Origin: Bacillota bacterium
GTDB taxonomy: Bacteria > Bacillota > Clostridia > Oscillospirales > Acutalibacteraceae
Reading direction: 5' to 3'
Assembly (NCBI GenBank): GCA_023391275.1
Contig: JAEWBE010000030.1
Location: 4,395-68,394, forward strand
Length of the DNA stretch: 64,000 bases
Shown here: piece after piece, positions 7,778 to 16,939 of the stretch
How the letters are laid out: every line of letters begins with the position of its first letter
Numbering within the stretch: the first letter of the stretch is position 1
Notes under the pieces: model-generated
The model's database searches: none
Seen by the model: only the letters and a program-made list of their open reading frames with translations
Told to the model about the DNA's origin: nothing
Position numbers and translations under genes: made by a program

Positions 7778-8938
7778 TCAAATTAAAAAGTTAAGTTGTG
7801 AGTACCAGCAATAAACTAAAACAAATTCATATGCTGACAATGAAGTATAAAGAATGCTTTTATACTTCGGGAATTTATTAATTAATATTGATAATCCCAT
7901 CACAGCAAATACCATCCCAATAGAGTGCCGTGCAATGTTGTGAACAGAAGAAAAATGAGTTGATACAATAACGGCCCCTAAAATAAATTCATCGTATTGA
8001 TGGTTTAATAATAGAGAAATTACGATTATAATTCCTACAATAACCATCATCCCCACATAAAATAGCGATAGTCCATTTTTTCCACTTAATGCCTCTAAGA
8101 AAGATGAAGCACCCGTAAGATCTTGCCAAGCTCGCAATATATGGACACTAGCCCAAACATCACCGACTAACTTATATAGATAGATCATATAAATAAATGC
8201 GCCAAGCGGACAAAGTAATATAGACAAAACTTTCGACGGATCAGCAAGCAAACTCTTAATAAATGCAAGAAAGTGGGTTAATTTAAACTCGTCAAATTGA
8301 GCTCTATATAATTCAAATAAAAGTATGAAAACAAGAAATACACCCATCAATCTCGTTGCACTAGATAGCCCAGAAAATACACCTGCAAGTATGTAATTTC
8401 GCCGCTTTAACTGATAAAGAAATAACACTATAAAAAGAAAAAATAAAGCTTCGGCATACATCGAAGAAAAATAGAAGGCATAGGGCCCCAAAAAAACCAG
8501 AAATAAAAAAGAGGTATAATCTTCCCCTGGTCTACAAATTCTGTAATATTTGACACCATAATAAGAAGCAATGACTATACAGATGTTTGAAACAATAGGT
8601 CCAGCAACATTGGTAGGTAGAAAAAATAATGTTTTAAAAAAAGTTACCGCAATCGGATATAATGGAGAGAAAGCCCAATTTGCTTGTGCTGCCGTCGGCA
8701 TATTAATAGCATTGGGAAATTTCATATAACCCTGATTGATAATTCCACTATACCATGCAGCATCCCACTTATTTATTAGAAATGGAAGATTATAATCCAC
8801 ATGATTTATAGAGTTAAATAATAATCCGATTAAAACAAAGGACATTCTCGAAAGTAAAAATAAAAGTATTATTTCCAAAACAATCTGATGATCTTCATGA
8901 CTCTTACCAATATCTAACTTACTAATTTTCATTTTCAT
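7778..8938 (-). CDS. GT-C membrane mannosyltransferase, PIG-V-like
   Basis: A 386-residue polytopic protein with about nine to ten hydrophobic segments. Near the N-terminus, between the first two helices, it has KWDAAWYSGIINQGY, which matches the D-x-x-W-Y-x-x-I-x-x-x-G-Y loop of PIG-V (GPI mannosyltransferase 2) and related bacterial GT-C enzymes, where the Asp is the catalytic base. Such enzymes use a polyprenyl-phosphate sugar on the outer face. In this cluster the donor could be the product of the ArnC-like enzyme at 2179, flipped by the EmrE-like pair. AT content is high and codon use is like that of its neighbours. Mannose specificity is not proven; the family name is only a guide. Confidence 0.75.
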   Translation of the reverse strand: MKMKISKLDIGKSHEDHQIVLEIILLFLLSRMSFVLIGLLFNSINHVDYNLPFLINKWDAAWYSGIINQGYMKFPNAINMPTAAQANWAFSPLYPIAVTFFKTLFFLPTNVAGPIVSNICIVIASYYGVKYYRICRPGEDYTSFLFLVFLGPYAFYFSSMYAEALFFLFIVLFLYQLKRRNYILAGVFSGLSSATRLMGVFLVFILLFELYRAQFDEFKLTHFLAFIKSLLADPSKVLSILLCPLGAFIYMIYLYKLVGDVWASVHILRAWQDLTGASSFLEALSGKNGLSLFYVGMMVIVGIIIVISLLLNHQYDEFILGAVIVSTHFSSVHNIARHSIGMVFAVMGLSILINKFPKYKSILYTSLSAYEFVLVYCWYSQLNFLI

Positions 8939-8969
8939 TCTTCCCTGTGAAGGTAATATAAGGGAGATC

Positions 8970-10163
8970 TTATATCCCTATCTCATTTATAAATGTTAAA
9001 TATTTCTCAGCGATTTTCTCATGTGCAAAATTTTCTATAACATAACGAAACCCATTTTGTCCCATTTGATCTGCAATTTTTTCATGGTTTAATAAATAAT
9101 CCACACAGCCGCAAAATTCCGAAAAATTGTTATAATACAAGCCGCCATTCGTTTCTAAACAAAAATTTGTAGTTACAGCACAATGTTGTGATACCAATAC
9201 AGGCCGTTTCGCCAACCAGCTTTCCATAATAACAAGAGAGAAGCTTTCGAAGTAAGACGGATTACATAAAAACTTTGCTGCAGCAAAAGCATTGTGCTTA
9301 TCCTCTACCGACACAAATCCCAAATCAACAACCTCGGTTTTAAATTCTTCTGGAATTAGTAAAGTTCCACCCCCAATTAAGATTAATTTTAATTTCTTCT
9401 CCAAATGTAATTTTTTATATCCTATAAAAAAAGAAACCAGTTCATCCGCTTTTTTCCCGGCATCTTTACGCCCGGCAAATAAAATGAAGTCATCTTTAAT
9501 TCCATACTTGTCCCGAAACGATTGTGCATCACAATTGCTATGCCACTCAGTATCTATTCCTTCTCCAAGTACAGCCGTTGTTGCCTTGTCTAAATTATAC
9601 AGTCTGTGTGCAAGTTCATATTCTGGTTTTGCGTGAAAAATCATTCCTCGAAAGCGTGGCATTTTTCCTTTTAATACCTTCATATAGCCGTAGCTCTCAT
9701 CATGCAGACATGGAATCAAAATTGCCTTATCCATACATTCTTCAGAGCAATTATAAGTAATCCCATACATATAAGGGATAAAAATGAAACACCTATAGTC
9801 ATTTTTACGCATACGAATATATTGACACATATCGGGGGAATTAATATCTTCTTCAAAGTAAGTCTTTTCATCTTCAATGGTAAAATTATTATTGTGATAA
9901 ATTTTAAGGTTAGCGGCAGTAAAGCGATCAACATCTCGTTTTCTCACTTTGAAACGTCGAACTAATATACCGCTTTCCATATTTTCTCCTGCTGGAAGCG
10001 TATTTTTCCCTCGATCACAAGACGCGTCCTGAACGCAAGTAGTAAATACTTCCACACACGCTCCCGCCTTTGCTAAGCTATGTGCTAAATAGTTGCATTC
10101 CATTTCTGCACCACCGCGTATATTATCCCCATACCACGGAATTACAAGTGCGATCGGTTTCAT
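8970..10163 (-). CDS. GT4 glycosyltransferase
   Basis: A 397-residue retaining transferase with GT-B fold. I start it at the ATG at 10163 (MKPIALVIPWYGDNIRGGAE): AAGGAG lies eight bases upstream and the upstream gene stops 2 nt before, while a longer frame up to 10277 would overlap that gene and lacks a site. Motifs include the glycine loop NIRGGAEM, the ILFAGRKDAGKKADELV sugar-nucleotide site and CNPSYFESFSLVIMESWLAKRPVLV with the E-x7-E element typical of GT4. It probably adds one residue to the lipid-linked glycan on the cytoplasmic side. Translationally linked to the double transferase upstream. Confidence 0.85.
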   Translation of the reverse strand: MKPIALVIPWYGDNIRGGAEMECNYLAHSLAKAGACVEVFTTCVQDASCDRGKNTLPAGENMESGILVRRFKVRKRDVDRFTAANLKIYHNNNFTIEDEKTYFEEDINSPDMCQYIRMRKNDYRCFIFIPYMYGITYNCSEECMDKAILIPCLHDESYGYMKVLKGKMPRFRGMIFHAKPEYELAHRLYNLDKATTAVLGEGIDTEWHSNCDAQSFRDKYGIKDDFILFAGRKDAGKKADELVSFFIGYKKLHLEKKLKLILIGGGTLLIPEEFKTEVVDLGFVSVEDKHNAFAAAKFLCNPSYFESFSLVIMESWLAKRPVLVSQHCAVTTNFCLETNGGLYYNNFSEFCGCVDYLLNHEKIADQMGQNGFRYVIENFAHEKIAEKYLTFINEIGI

Positions 10164-10164
10164 T

Positions 10165-12543
10165 TTACTTCTCCTTAAATGACATAATAATATCATAATA
10201 CCGTTTAGAAATTTTTTCCGGTGAAAGGACTGTATCAGCATATGCTTGAGCATTCTCACCAAGGGCTCGACGTACATCAGGATTATCTATTAAATATTCC
10301 AGCATTTCTGTTAGAAGCGTAACCTCATACGGTCCAGGCACAACTTTCCAACAAATTTCGTCCGGATATTCCACATACTGATTCACTTCACTAACCAGCA
10401 CAGGTTTCCCAAACTTAAATGCTTCACATAGTGTACCGGAAGCTTCGCCCATAGAAGGAAACCGGAGATTTACTACAATATCGCACATCTCCATGCCAAT
10501 TTCATATTCTCCCTTTTCCAGATATCCAGTTATATAAACTTTATCTTGCAGCCCACGTTTATTGATAAGTTGAGTGATATCTTCGCTACTCGGTTTACCA
10601 AAAAAAATCAATCTTACATTTTTGCCAACCTGTAAAAGATTAGAAATTGCTTCTATTACTTTTTCTGGACGCTTATTTTTATTTATAAATCCGAAACAGC
10701 CAATAATCGTTTCTGAATCTGTTATATGACATTTCTGTTTTATTGCACGGAGCAAATCTTCTCTTTGGTTATCTTCCAAAAATTCTTTATCAAAACAAGC
10801 ATGTGGAACGACAAATATTTTATTTTGTTTTATTTGCTCTTCAGACCAATGATTATGAAAAATGGTGGCTTTACAAATATTGCTTACACTGTGGCTCATG
10901 GGAAAATTGGATTCATCTGGAAAAGATTGTCCTGATCTAATCTTTTCATAATGTTTTAGGCCTGTTTTGCCATATCCATCTTCAAGAACTTGGCGATAAA
11001 TATCATATTTTTTCTTTAGAAAGAATGAATGATAAAAAAAGGGACTTAAAATAAAATCATGAATTTCTGCAATTCCCTTATACTTTCTTGCGTATTCATA
11101 AATTCCTGTGTGATATTTACTCTCATTTCCAATTTGATATATAACTTCATCATATTCAGTAGCTCTAGCCTCAAATTCTTGTAAAGTATATAAACCGCCA
11201 TAGGGATTTTCAACCAAAGGTGATTTTTTATCTATAGTATTATCTACGAATACGTCAACATCAAAATAGTGTATCAAATACGGCATCAGTTTATAAACAT
11301 AGTTGGCAATCCCAGTCATCTGGGTCGGCCATGGCGTCATAATGGCGATTTTCTCTCTATGAGCAGATTTTTTCTCAATATTTGATTCAAATGCACACAA
11401 GGTCTGCATTGCTGTTTTTTCCCAAGAATAAGTCAGTGCATAGTTCTGACGCTCCAACTTATCCTCTACTGACTCTTTTGATGCATTATATAGAGCTAAT
11501 CTTAACTTATCTGCCATATCTTCATCGCTTTTAGCATTGCACAAAACAGCGTATTTGCTACAAACTTCCGGTAAAGACGAATTGTCGGCACTCAAAATAT
11601 AAGCACCCCCAAGCATAGCCTCTAATATGGGCAACCCAAACCCCTCGTACAATGAAGGAAAGAAAAATAAATCTGCATTTGCATACAAGTCAGAAAGCTG
11701 CTCATCGGGAATATAACCCGTTAATTTTACAAAGCCACTAAGTCCAAAATGATCTACTTTCTTATAAAATGCTTCCTGAATATCGCTGGAAGCTTTGCAA
11801 ACAATATATAATTTTATTTTCTGGAGAACAGAATCATTCGGATTTCTCTTTTTGGCCAATGAAAAAGCTCGAACAGCTCCGTCAATATTTTTCCGATAAT
11901 CAAAGCCTCCGGTAAACACTATATAAGGATCTTCATTTATTCCGCTTTTTTCCCTTTTATGGTAAAATAGTCTACTGTTCGCAGCTTCAAGAGTAACAAC
12001 AGTATTCACTGCTTCTCCAATGCATTTCTTTACATCATTCTCCGTAGCCCGAGAAACACAAATTGCTGTAACATCTTTTTGGCTATTTATAAATTTTAAA
12101 CGACGAAAATACTCTTCCTTAACAGCTTTACTCCACTCTTTAACTGGAATTATAGCGGGGATCACATCATGCACTGTTAAAAACATTTTACATCCAACTT
12201 GTCTTATAGGAAACAAGACATTTACCATGAGGGGATTTGGACTCCAAAATGCATTGATTTTGTAAGTAGAAACTGCAGATTCAAGTGCCTGTGTATATGA
12301 TTCAGTACGAGAAAAATCAGAACTGGGAGAAAAGAAATCATTGATTACAGGGTTAATCCTCTTTGCCACCCATGGATCCAAAGTCGCTAAAGAATTTTCT
12401 TTTGACACTGCAATAAACCAGTTATGATCAAAATTTTGCTTTATCATATTATTTAGAACATTCTTAAAATAAACACCAATGCCACGATTCAGTTCAGCAG
12501 ATTCAAGAGTCTGCCCATCGATTAAAATATTCATCATCATCAT
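10165..12543 (-). CDS. bifunctional glycosyltransferase, two GT4 domains
   Basis: About 792 residues with two complete GT-B transferases in one chain. The first (roughly 1-380) has NRGIGVYFKNVL, TVHDVIPAI, FTGGFDYRKNIDGAVRAF and FPSLYEGFGLPILEAMLGG. The second (roughly 395-790) begins IAIMTPWPTQMTGIANYV and has GCFGFINKNKRPEKVIEAI and LRFPSMGEASGTLCEAFKFGKPVLV. Two active sites suggest alternate addition of two linkages to the growing chain, as seen in two-domain polymerases of ABC-type O-antigens such as WbdA. The start lies in a run of four ATG codons (12534-12543), so the exact first residue is open. Stops immediately ahead of the next GT4 gene. Confidence 0.85.
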   Translation of the reverse strand: MMMMNILIDGQTLESAELNRGIGVYFKNVLNNMIKQNFDHNWFIAVSKENSLATLDPWVAKRINPVINDFFSPSSDFSRTESYTQALESAVSTYKINAFWSPNPLMVNVLFPIRQVGCKMFLTVHDVIPAIIPVKEWSKAVKEEYFRRLKFINSQKDVTAICVSRATENDVKKCIGEAVNTVVTLEAANSRLFYHKREKSGINEDPYIVFTGGFDYRKNIDGAVRAFSLAKKRNPNDSVLQKIKLYIVCKASSDIQEAFYKKVDHFGLSGFVKLTGYIPDEQLSDLYANADLFFFPSLYEGFGLPILEAMLGGAYILSADNSSLPEVCSKYAVLCNAKSDEDMADKLRLALYNASKESVEDKLERQNYALTYSWEKTAMQTLCAFESNIEKKSAHREKIAIMTPWPTQMTGIANYVYKLMPYLIHYFDVDVFVDNTIDKKSPLVENPYGGLYTLQEFEARATEYDEVIYQIGNESKYHTGIYEYARKYKGIAEIHDFILSPFFYHSFFLKKKYDIYRQVLEDGYGKTGLKHYEKIRSGQSFPDESNFPMSHSVSNICKATIFHNHWSEEQIKQNKIFVVPHACFDKEFLEDNQREDLLRAIKQKCHITDSETIIGCFGFINKNKRPEKVIEAISNLLQVGKNVRLIFFGKPSSEDITQLINKRGLQDKVYITGYLEKGEYEIGMEMCDIVVNLRFPSMGEASGTLCEAFKFGKPVLVSEVNQYVEYPDEICWKVVPGPYEVTLLTEMLEYLIDNPDVRRALGENAQAYADTVLSPEKISKRYYDIIMSFKEK

Positions 12544-12547
12544 CCTA

Positions 12548-13729
12548 TTATTTCGTCGCAACAAGTGCATAATCAGGAGAATTATATAATGTGTTTTTTA
12601 CACTTTCAACAACTGTTCTCAGTATTGTAGAATCCATACTTTTTGTGTTATCATCTTCTACTACAGAGTTCCACCATTTATTAATTTCATTCTCTTTCCA
12701 ATAAACAATTTCCAAATCATAAAACCCTGCTGTCTTCGCAAGAAATTTGAGGTACTCTTTGTGAATCGGACGTTTATGAGTGGGATCAGAATAAAAATTA
12801 GCGGCACCCACTTCAAGGTTATTAGCATTTGGCGTTTCCAAAATCACCATACCATGCGGTTTGAGTACTCTAAAAATTTCTGCCATCATTTCAGCAAGTT
12901 TCATAGGTGGCAAATGTTCAATAAGCTGGAAAGAAGTCACAACCTGAATGCTGCTTTCTTCAAGCGTTCTAAGGTATGTAACGGCATCGCCATATACAAC
13001 ATCCAGCCCTTTATTTTTACATTCATTTACCATCGCATCATTAAAGTCAACCCCAGAAACCTGATATCCACTTTCTTTCAATAATTCAATCCATTCCCCA
13101 CGACCGCAACCCAAATCCAAAATTTTGTCAGTGCCTTGTTTGCTTACATTATTATCAATATATTTATCTAAATAATAGTGTACCCGTCTTTGAATATCAT
13201 CTGTACTACCTCGAAATTCATTTTCGAATTTTAAGTACAGTTCATCAGAAAAAGCATTTTCTGTACTATTACAAAATCTAAGTTGTTTTTCTAACTCTTG
13301 TATCCTTTGTGAAAGCTGTTTATTACTCTCAGATAGTTCATTCATACAGAAAAGTGTTTTTAAAATCACCTGATTACTTTCTGTAAGAGCTTTTATACAC
13401 GCATCTGTATTATGGTTGACAATTGATTGCTCCTTTGAAATGTGATGAATCGCTTTCCGAATAAAGCGCGCAACAAATCGCAATATTTTACGTAAAAACA
13501 AATTAAAACGGCTACACTCCGGAAGTCTCATACCCATATCAAGAAATGGAGCTGAATTATTTCTTGTATTTGTAATAAATTCCTGAATCCTGTTAAGTTC
13601 TTTATAGGCATCTCTTACTTCAATTAGACCATTAAGCTGTTCTGGTGCCAAAGTAAAATCATTTTGCGGAACTACACTTGCCTTTATTTCACGCATTATT
13701 GCTGCAACATCAATTTCATTATTGTACAT
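12548..13729 (-). CDS. coiled-coil SAM methyltransferase, candidate glycan chain cap
   Basis: A 393-residue protein. The ATG at 13729 (MYNNEIDVAAIMREI) is preceded by GGAGGGG and the EIDVxAIMxxI opening is common in glycan-cluster methyltransferases. Residues about 95-175 contain a Gln/Glu-rich predicted coiled coil (NELSESNKQLSQRIQELEKQ). A Rossmann methyltransferase follows with ILDLGCGRGEWIELL, VSGVDFNDAMV and SFQLIEHLPP. In the ABC-type O-antigen systems, WbdD joins a methyltransferase to a coiled-coil ruler and stops chain growth. The same pairing here, beside Wzt with a C-terminal binding domain, suggests a cap and length control. That is an inference; it could also methylate an internal sugar. 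Confidence 0.75.
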   Translation of the reverse strand: MYNNEIDVAAIMREIKASVVPQNDFTLAPEQLNGLIEVRDAYKELNRIQEFITNTRNNSAPFLDMGMRLPECSRFNLFLRKILRFVARFIRKAIHHISKEQSIVNHNTDACIKALTESNQVILKTLFCMNELSESNKQLSQRIQELEKQLRFCNSTENAFSDELYLKFENEFRGSTDDIQRRVHYYLDKYIDNNVSKQGTDKILDLGCGRGEWIELLKESGYQVSGVDFNDAMVNECKNKGLDVVYGDAVTYLRTLEESSIQVVTSFQLIEHLPPMKLAEMMAEIFRVLKPHGMVILETPNANNLEVGAANFYSDPTHKRPIHKEYLKFLAKTAGFYDLEIVYWKENEINKWWNSVVEDDNTKSMDSTILRTVVESVKNTLYNSPDYALVATK

Positions 13730-13880
13730 AATTTCCCCTCCAAAAGCTGTAATTCCGTCTGAGGTTTCTTCTGTATCTTCTAAATAAAATATCTTTTTTC
13801 GGTAATTTTGTTTAGCCTTATTCCTAACTGTTGGACTTTTATATAAATCCATTTCAAATTCTAACCCGTTTTTACAATAC

Positions 13881-15647
13881 CTACTCTATAATTGATAAAT
13901 CCAGCTTAATGCCAGAATTTATGTCATCAAACCAAAACTGCCCTTCCTGTACCATTGTAATTCTAAATATATCTCCAACCTTTATATTCGGTTTAGATAA
14001 ATCTAAATTTATTGATATAAACCTTCCCTCGCCTGGATAAATTGCAGGAGAAATATCTGTACGAATACCATCAAATAATATCATACTACCTTCTTTACCA
14101 AGAATATGATAGCTAAGGTGAACAGGATTCTCTTCATCTGAAAACAGTATTTGTTGAGAATCATTAAAAATTTGAACAGGATAAGTTTTACTCATTTTTG
14201 AAATCGCTAAAGGGACACAACCTGCCAACTTAATATTTAAATTGGATGTATCTAACCTTTTATATGGAGGTCTATAATCCTGCAATTGAGCGGAAATTAA
14301 AGCAATTCCTAATTCTCTTTGATCGTCTCCGCCAAATACAGCAGAAGGACTCCACATATGGTTTACCTCAAATACTACTTTTATAAAATCATTTTCATTG
14401 TCTAATTCTAATATAGGTATTCTTATCTTATGAATTCCTGTGCTGCACGGCACATCTTGGCTTATCCCATTTACTGTGATCTGTAATTTTAGCGGATCAT
14501 GGTAATCAGAAGGCAATACATTTCGATAAGTAATAACCATGTCCTTTGGTATTTTCTCTGGATTCGGTAGATATACCATGGATCTTTTGCTATTCATCCA
14601 ATGATAAAAAAGATTTCCATCCTGTTCCTCATTGTCAAAAGAAAAATCGTATACACATTGAGGGCAAGGTTTAACATAATTAAAAATATACTTAATCTCA
14701 GACTTTAAAAACGAAAATTTTAAGCCATAATACGATTCTTCACGTTGTACGTCACAGTTTGCATTGCAGCCACTACACTGTTTGACTGCGGAATTTATCA
14801 CATGCACTCTGCGGTTCCCGTGCATTATTTCATCAATAGATTCATTCTTTAAATCTCCAATACAGTAATTATCTTTCTGATTCTCGTTCAAATATGCACA
14901 TGCCATTGAACAAGAATACACTTTCCCTCTGGGATCAATAACAATGTTAGAAGAGCCAGCATGACAATCAGTAATGTTAAAATTCCCCTTAGATACTAAA
15001 TATTTCAAATCATTATGAGAACGAATATAGGGATACAAAATTGACAATTCTTCATCTTTATATGGAAATTCCTTTTCCTTACTAACTGCCAAGGTTAACG
15101 GAACTGGAGTATATTTCACATTAGGACTAAACTGGAAAAACAGCTGCCTCATTGCCGACAAATCCGCAAAATTATCTTTCTGCATAACGGTATTTACTTC
15201 TACATGAACACCATAAGAGCTAATAACTTCTATACTCTTTATCGCCCTTTTATAAGCCAATTCATTTCCTCTAATAGCATTATGAGCCTTTTCAAAGCCA
15301 TCAACAGAAACAGAAAAAGTTAATTTAGAAATATCATTTACTTTCGACACAACACTTTGTATCTTATCCACATAATATCCATTTGTTGTAATAGAAAGGT
15401 GCGAATGAAGGTTACCATCGTTTACAATACCTAAAATAAAAGATTCAATGTCTTTTTTTAAAAAAGGTTCTCCACCCGTTAAAACAACTTCACAATTTTT
15501 TGCACATTGGCTGGATTTAAGCATATTAAGAATATTAAGGCTACTCATCTCTTCATTTTCTTTGTATAAATGCTTTTCACCACAATGTTTACAATCATAG
15601 TTGCATCGCAAAGTAGCCATATATAATATTTCCTTGATTTCCCTCAT
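13881..15647 (-). CDS. radical SAM/SPASM protein with C-terminal glycan-type beta domains
   Basis: About 588 residues. The radical SAM core has C15-x3-C19-x2-C22 (CNYDCKHCGEKH) and TGGEPFLKKD; a SPASM-like Cys cluster follows at about 230-330 (DCHAGSS, SCSMACAY, QCSGCNANCD). Then come two beta-sandwich units: one ending DDQRELGIALISAQL, shared with the 189-residue protein at 7196, and one ending HLSYHILGKEG ... DGIRTDISPAIYPGEG ... TMVQEGQFWFDD, a module seen in O-antigen methyltransferases and transferases. I prefer the ATG at 15647, 11 nt after GGGAG and 2 nt after the wzt stop; an ATG at 15665 lies inside wzt. Likely a radical modification of a glycan sugar or lipid-linked chain. Substrate unknown. 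Confidence 0.8.
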   Translation of the reverse strand: MREIKEILYMATLRCNYDCKHCGEKHLYKENEEMSSLNILNMLKSSQCAKNCEVVLTGGEPFLKKDIESFILGIVNDGNLHSHLSITTNGYYVDKIQSVVSKVNDISKLTFSVSVDGFEKAHNAIRGNELAYKRAIKSIEVISSYGVHVEVNTVMQKDNFADLSAMRQLFFQFSPNVKYTPVPLTLAVSKEKEFPYKDEELSILYPYIRSHNDLKYLVSKGNFNITDCHAGSSNIVIDPRGKVYSCSMACAYLNENQKDNYCIGDLKNESIDEIMHGNRRVHVINSAVKQCSGCNANCDVQREESYYGLKFSFLKSEIKYIFNYVKPCPQCVYDFSFDNEEQDGNLFYHWMNSKRSMVYLPNPEKIPKDMVITYRNVLPSDYHDPLKLQITVNGISQDVPCSTGIHKIRIPILELDNENDFIKVVFEVNHMWSPSAVFGGDDQRELGIALISAQLQDYRPPYKRLDTSNLNIKLAGCVPLAISKMSKTYPVQIFNDSQQILFSDEENPVHLSYHILGKEGSMILFDGIRTDISPAIYPGEGRFISINLDLSKPNIKVGDIFRITMVQEGQFWFDDINSGIKLDLSIIE

Positions 15648-15649
15648 TT

Positions 15650-16939
15650 TTATTGAATCTCCCATCTGTGATTTGGCCTATAAACTCCAACATCTGTCTG
15701 CGTATTATATATAGTAAATTTAAAAGCATTCAAAATTTCATGATAAATTGGACCATAGTCTTTTATAAACGAGATATCAGCAGAATATGCTCCTTGCATT
15801 AATTGAATGGGCTCAATGATTAATGTAACACTTCCTGTAGCATTAAGATTAATAGTCTCTTGTGTGTCAATATAAGTATTTGTTGAAAAACAATTAATAC
15901 CATCATTTCGATAAAAAATGATACTAAAAATTGCATCTTTTAATTTTGGATTTTTCAGTTTATAAAAAACTTTTAATTTCAAAAAATCTGTAACATTAAA
16001 ATTGTTTTTTTCTTGATTTGTTTTTCCATCATATAAAGCTATGTTTGTAATCACAACATCTTGATTTCCAAGTTCATGCCATTCTCCATCTTTACGTAGT
16101 TGGGAAATATCTGGTTCCTTTTCTTGCTTATCTTCAATGCAAGCAACTTTTTCTTCATTTTCCTTCGATCCGCATTTTTTCTGAGATGATTCTATGGGTT
16201 TTGGCTGATCTTTAGACATAATCCAACTCATATACTCTTGTATAACTTCTCTTGGTCTTCCAGACTGACGGATAACACCTTCTTCAATCCAAATCACTTT
16301 GTCGCAGATTTGTTCAATTTGTGACATTGAATGCGAAACAATAGCAATCGTAGTTCCTTTTGCTTTAATCTCTTTCATCTTATTGAAGCACTTGGCCTGA
16401 AATGAAGCATCCCCCACAGCAAGGATTTCATCTACCAACAAGATATCGGCATCAACACTAATTGCCACAGAAAATGCTAGTCTCATATACATTCCTGATG
16501 AATATGTTCGCACCGGGTTATCAATAAATTCTTGCAGCTCAGAAAATTCAATAATACCGTTTATTCTCGCGTCAATTTCTTTTTTTGATAATCCGAAAAT
16601 AGATGCATTTGTATAAATATTTTCACGGCCGCTCATGTCAGGATGAAATCCTGCACCCAATTCAATAAGGCTGGAAACCCTTCCAGTCAATTCAATGCTC
16701 CCTTGATCCGGGTACATAATTTTTGTCATCAATTTAAGTAATGTACTCTTCCCACAGCCATTTTCACCAATTATTCCAACAGCTTCTCCTTTTTCGACTT
16801 GAAAAGACACACCCTTAAGCACCCAACGATCTTCATAATAATTCCTATTTCTAAATAGAATTCGATCTTTTAAACTTTGCCCTTTGTCGAAATAAACCTT
16901 AAATTTTTTATGAACATCCTTTACAGTTATAGCACTCAC
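15650..16939 (-). CDS. wzt: Wzt-type ABC transporter ATPase with C-terminal glycan-binding domain
   Basis: A 429-residue ATPase that powers export of the finished lipid-linked glycan. The nucleotide-binding domain (about 1-240) has Walker A GIIGENGCGKSTLLK, the signature YSSGMYMRLAFSVA, Walker B ILLVDEILAVGDASF and the switch His in IVSHS. After a charged linker comes a C-terminal beta-sandwich (about 290-429), the Wzt extension that in E. coli O8/O9a and Raoultella binds the capped non-reducing end. Its presence implies that export here depends on a chain end signal. It starts at a GTG that overlaps the wzm TAG by one base, so the two are coupled. Confidence 0.92.
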   Translation of the reverse strand: MSAITVKDVHKKFKVYFDKGQSLKDRILFRNRNYYEDRWVLKGVSFQVEKGEAVGIIGENGCGKSTLLKLMTKIMYPDQGSIELTGRVSSLIELGAGFHPDMSGRENIYTNASIFGLSKKEIDARINGIIEFSELQEFIDNPVRTYSSGMYMRLAFSVAISVDADILLVDEILAVGDASFQAKCFNKMKEIKAKGTTIAIVSHSMSQIEQICDKVIWIEEGVIRQSGRPREVIQEYMSWIMSKDQPKPIESSQKKCGSKENEEKVACIEDKQEKEPDISQLRKDGEWHELGNQDVVITNIALYDGKTNQEKNNFNVTDFLKLKVFYKLKNPKLKDAIFSIIFYRNDGINCFSTNTYIDTQETINLNATGSVTLIIEPIQLMQGAYSADISFIKDYGPIYHEILNAFKFTIYNTQTDVGVYRPNHRWEIQ

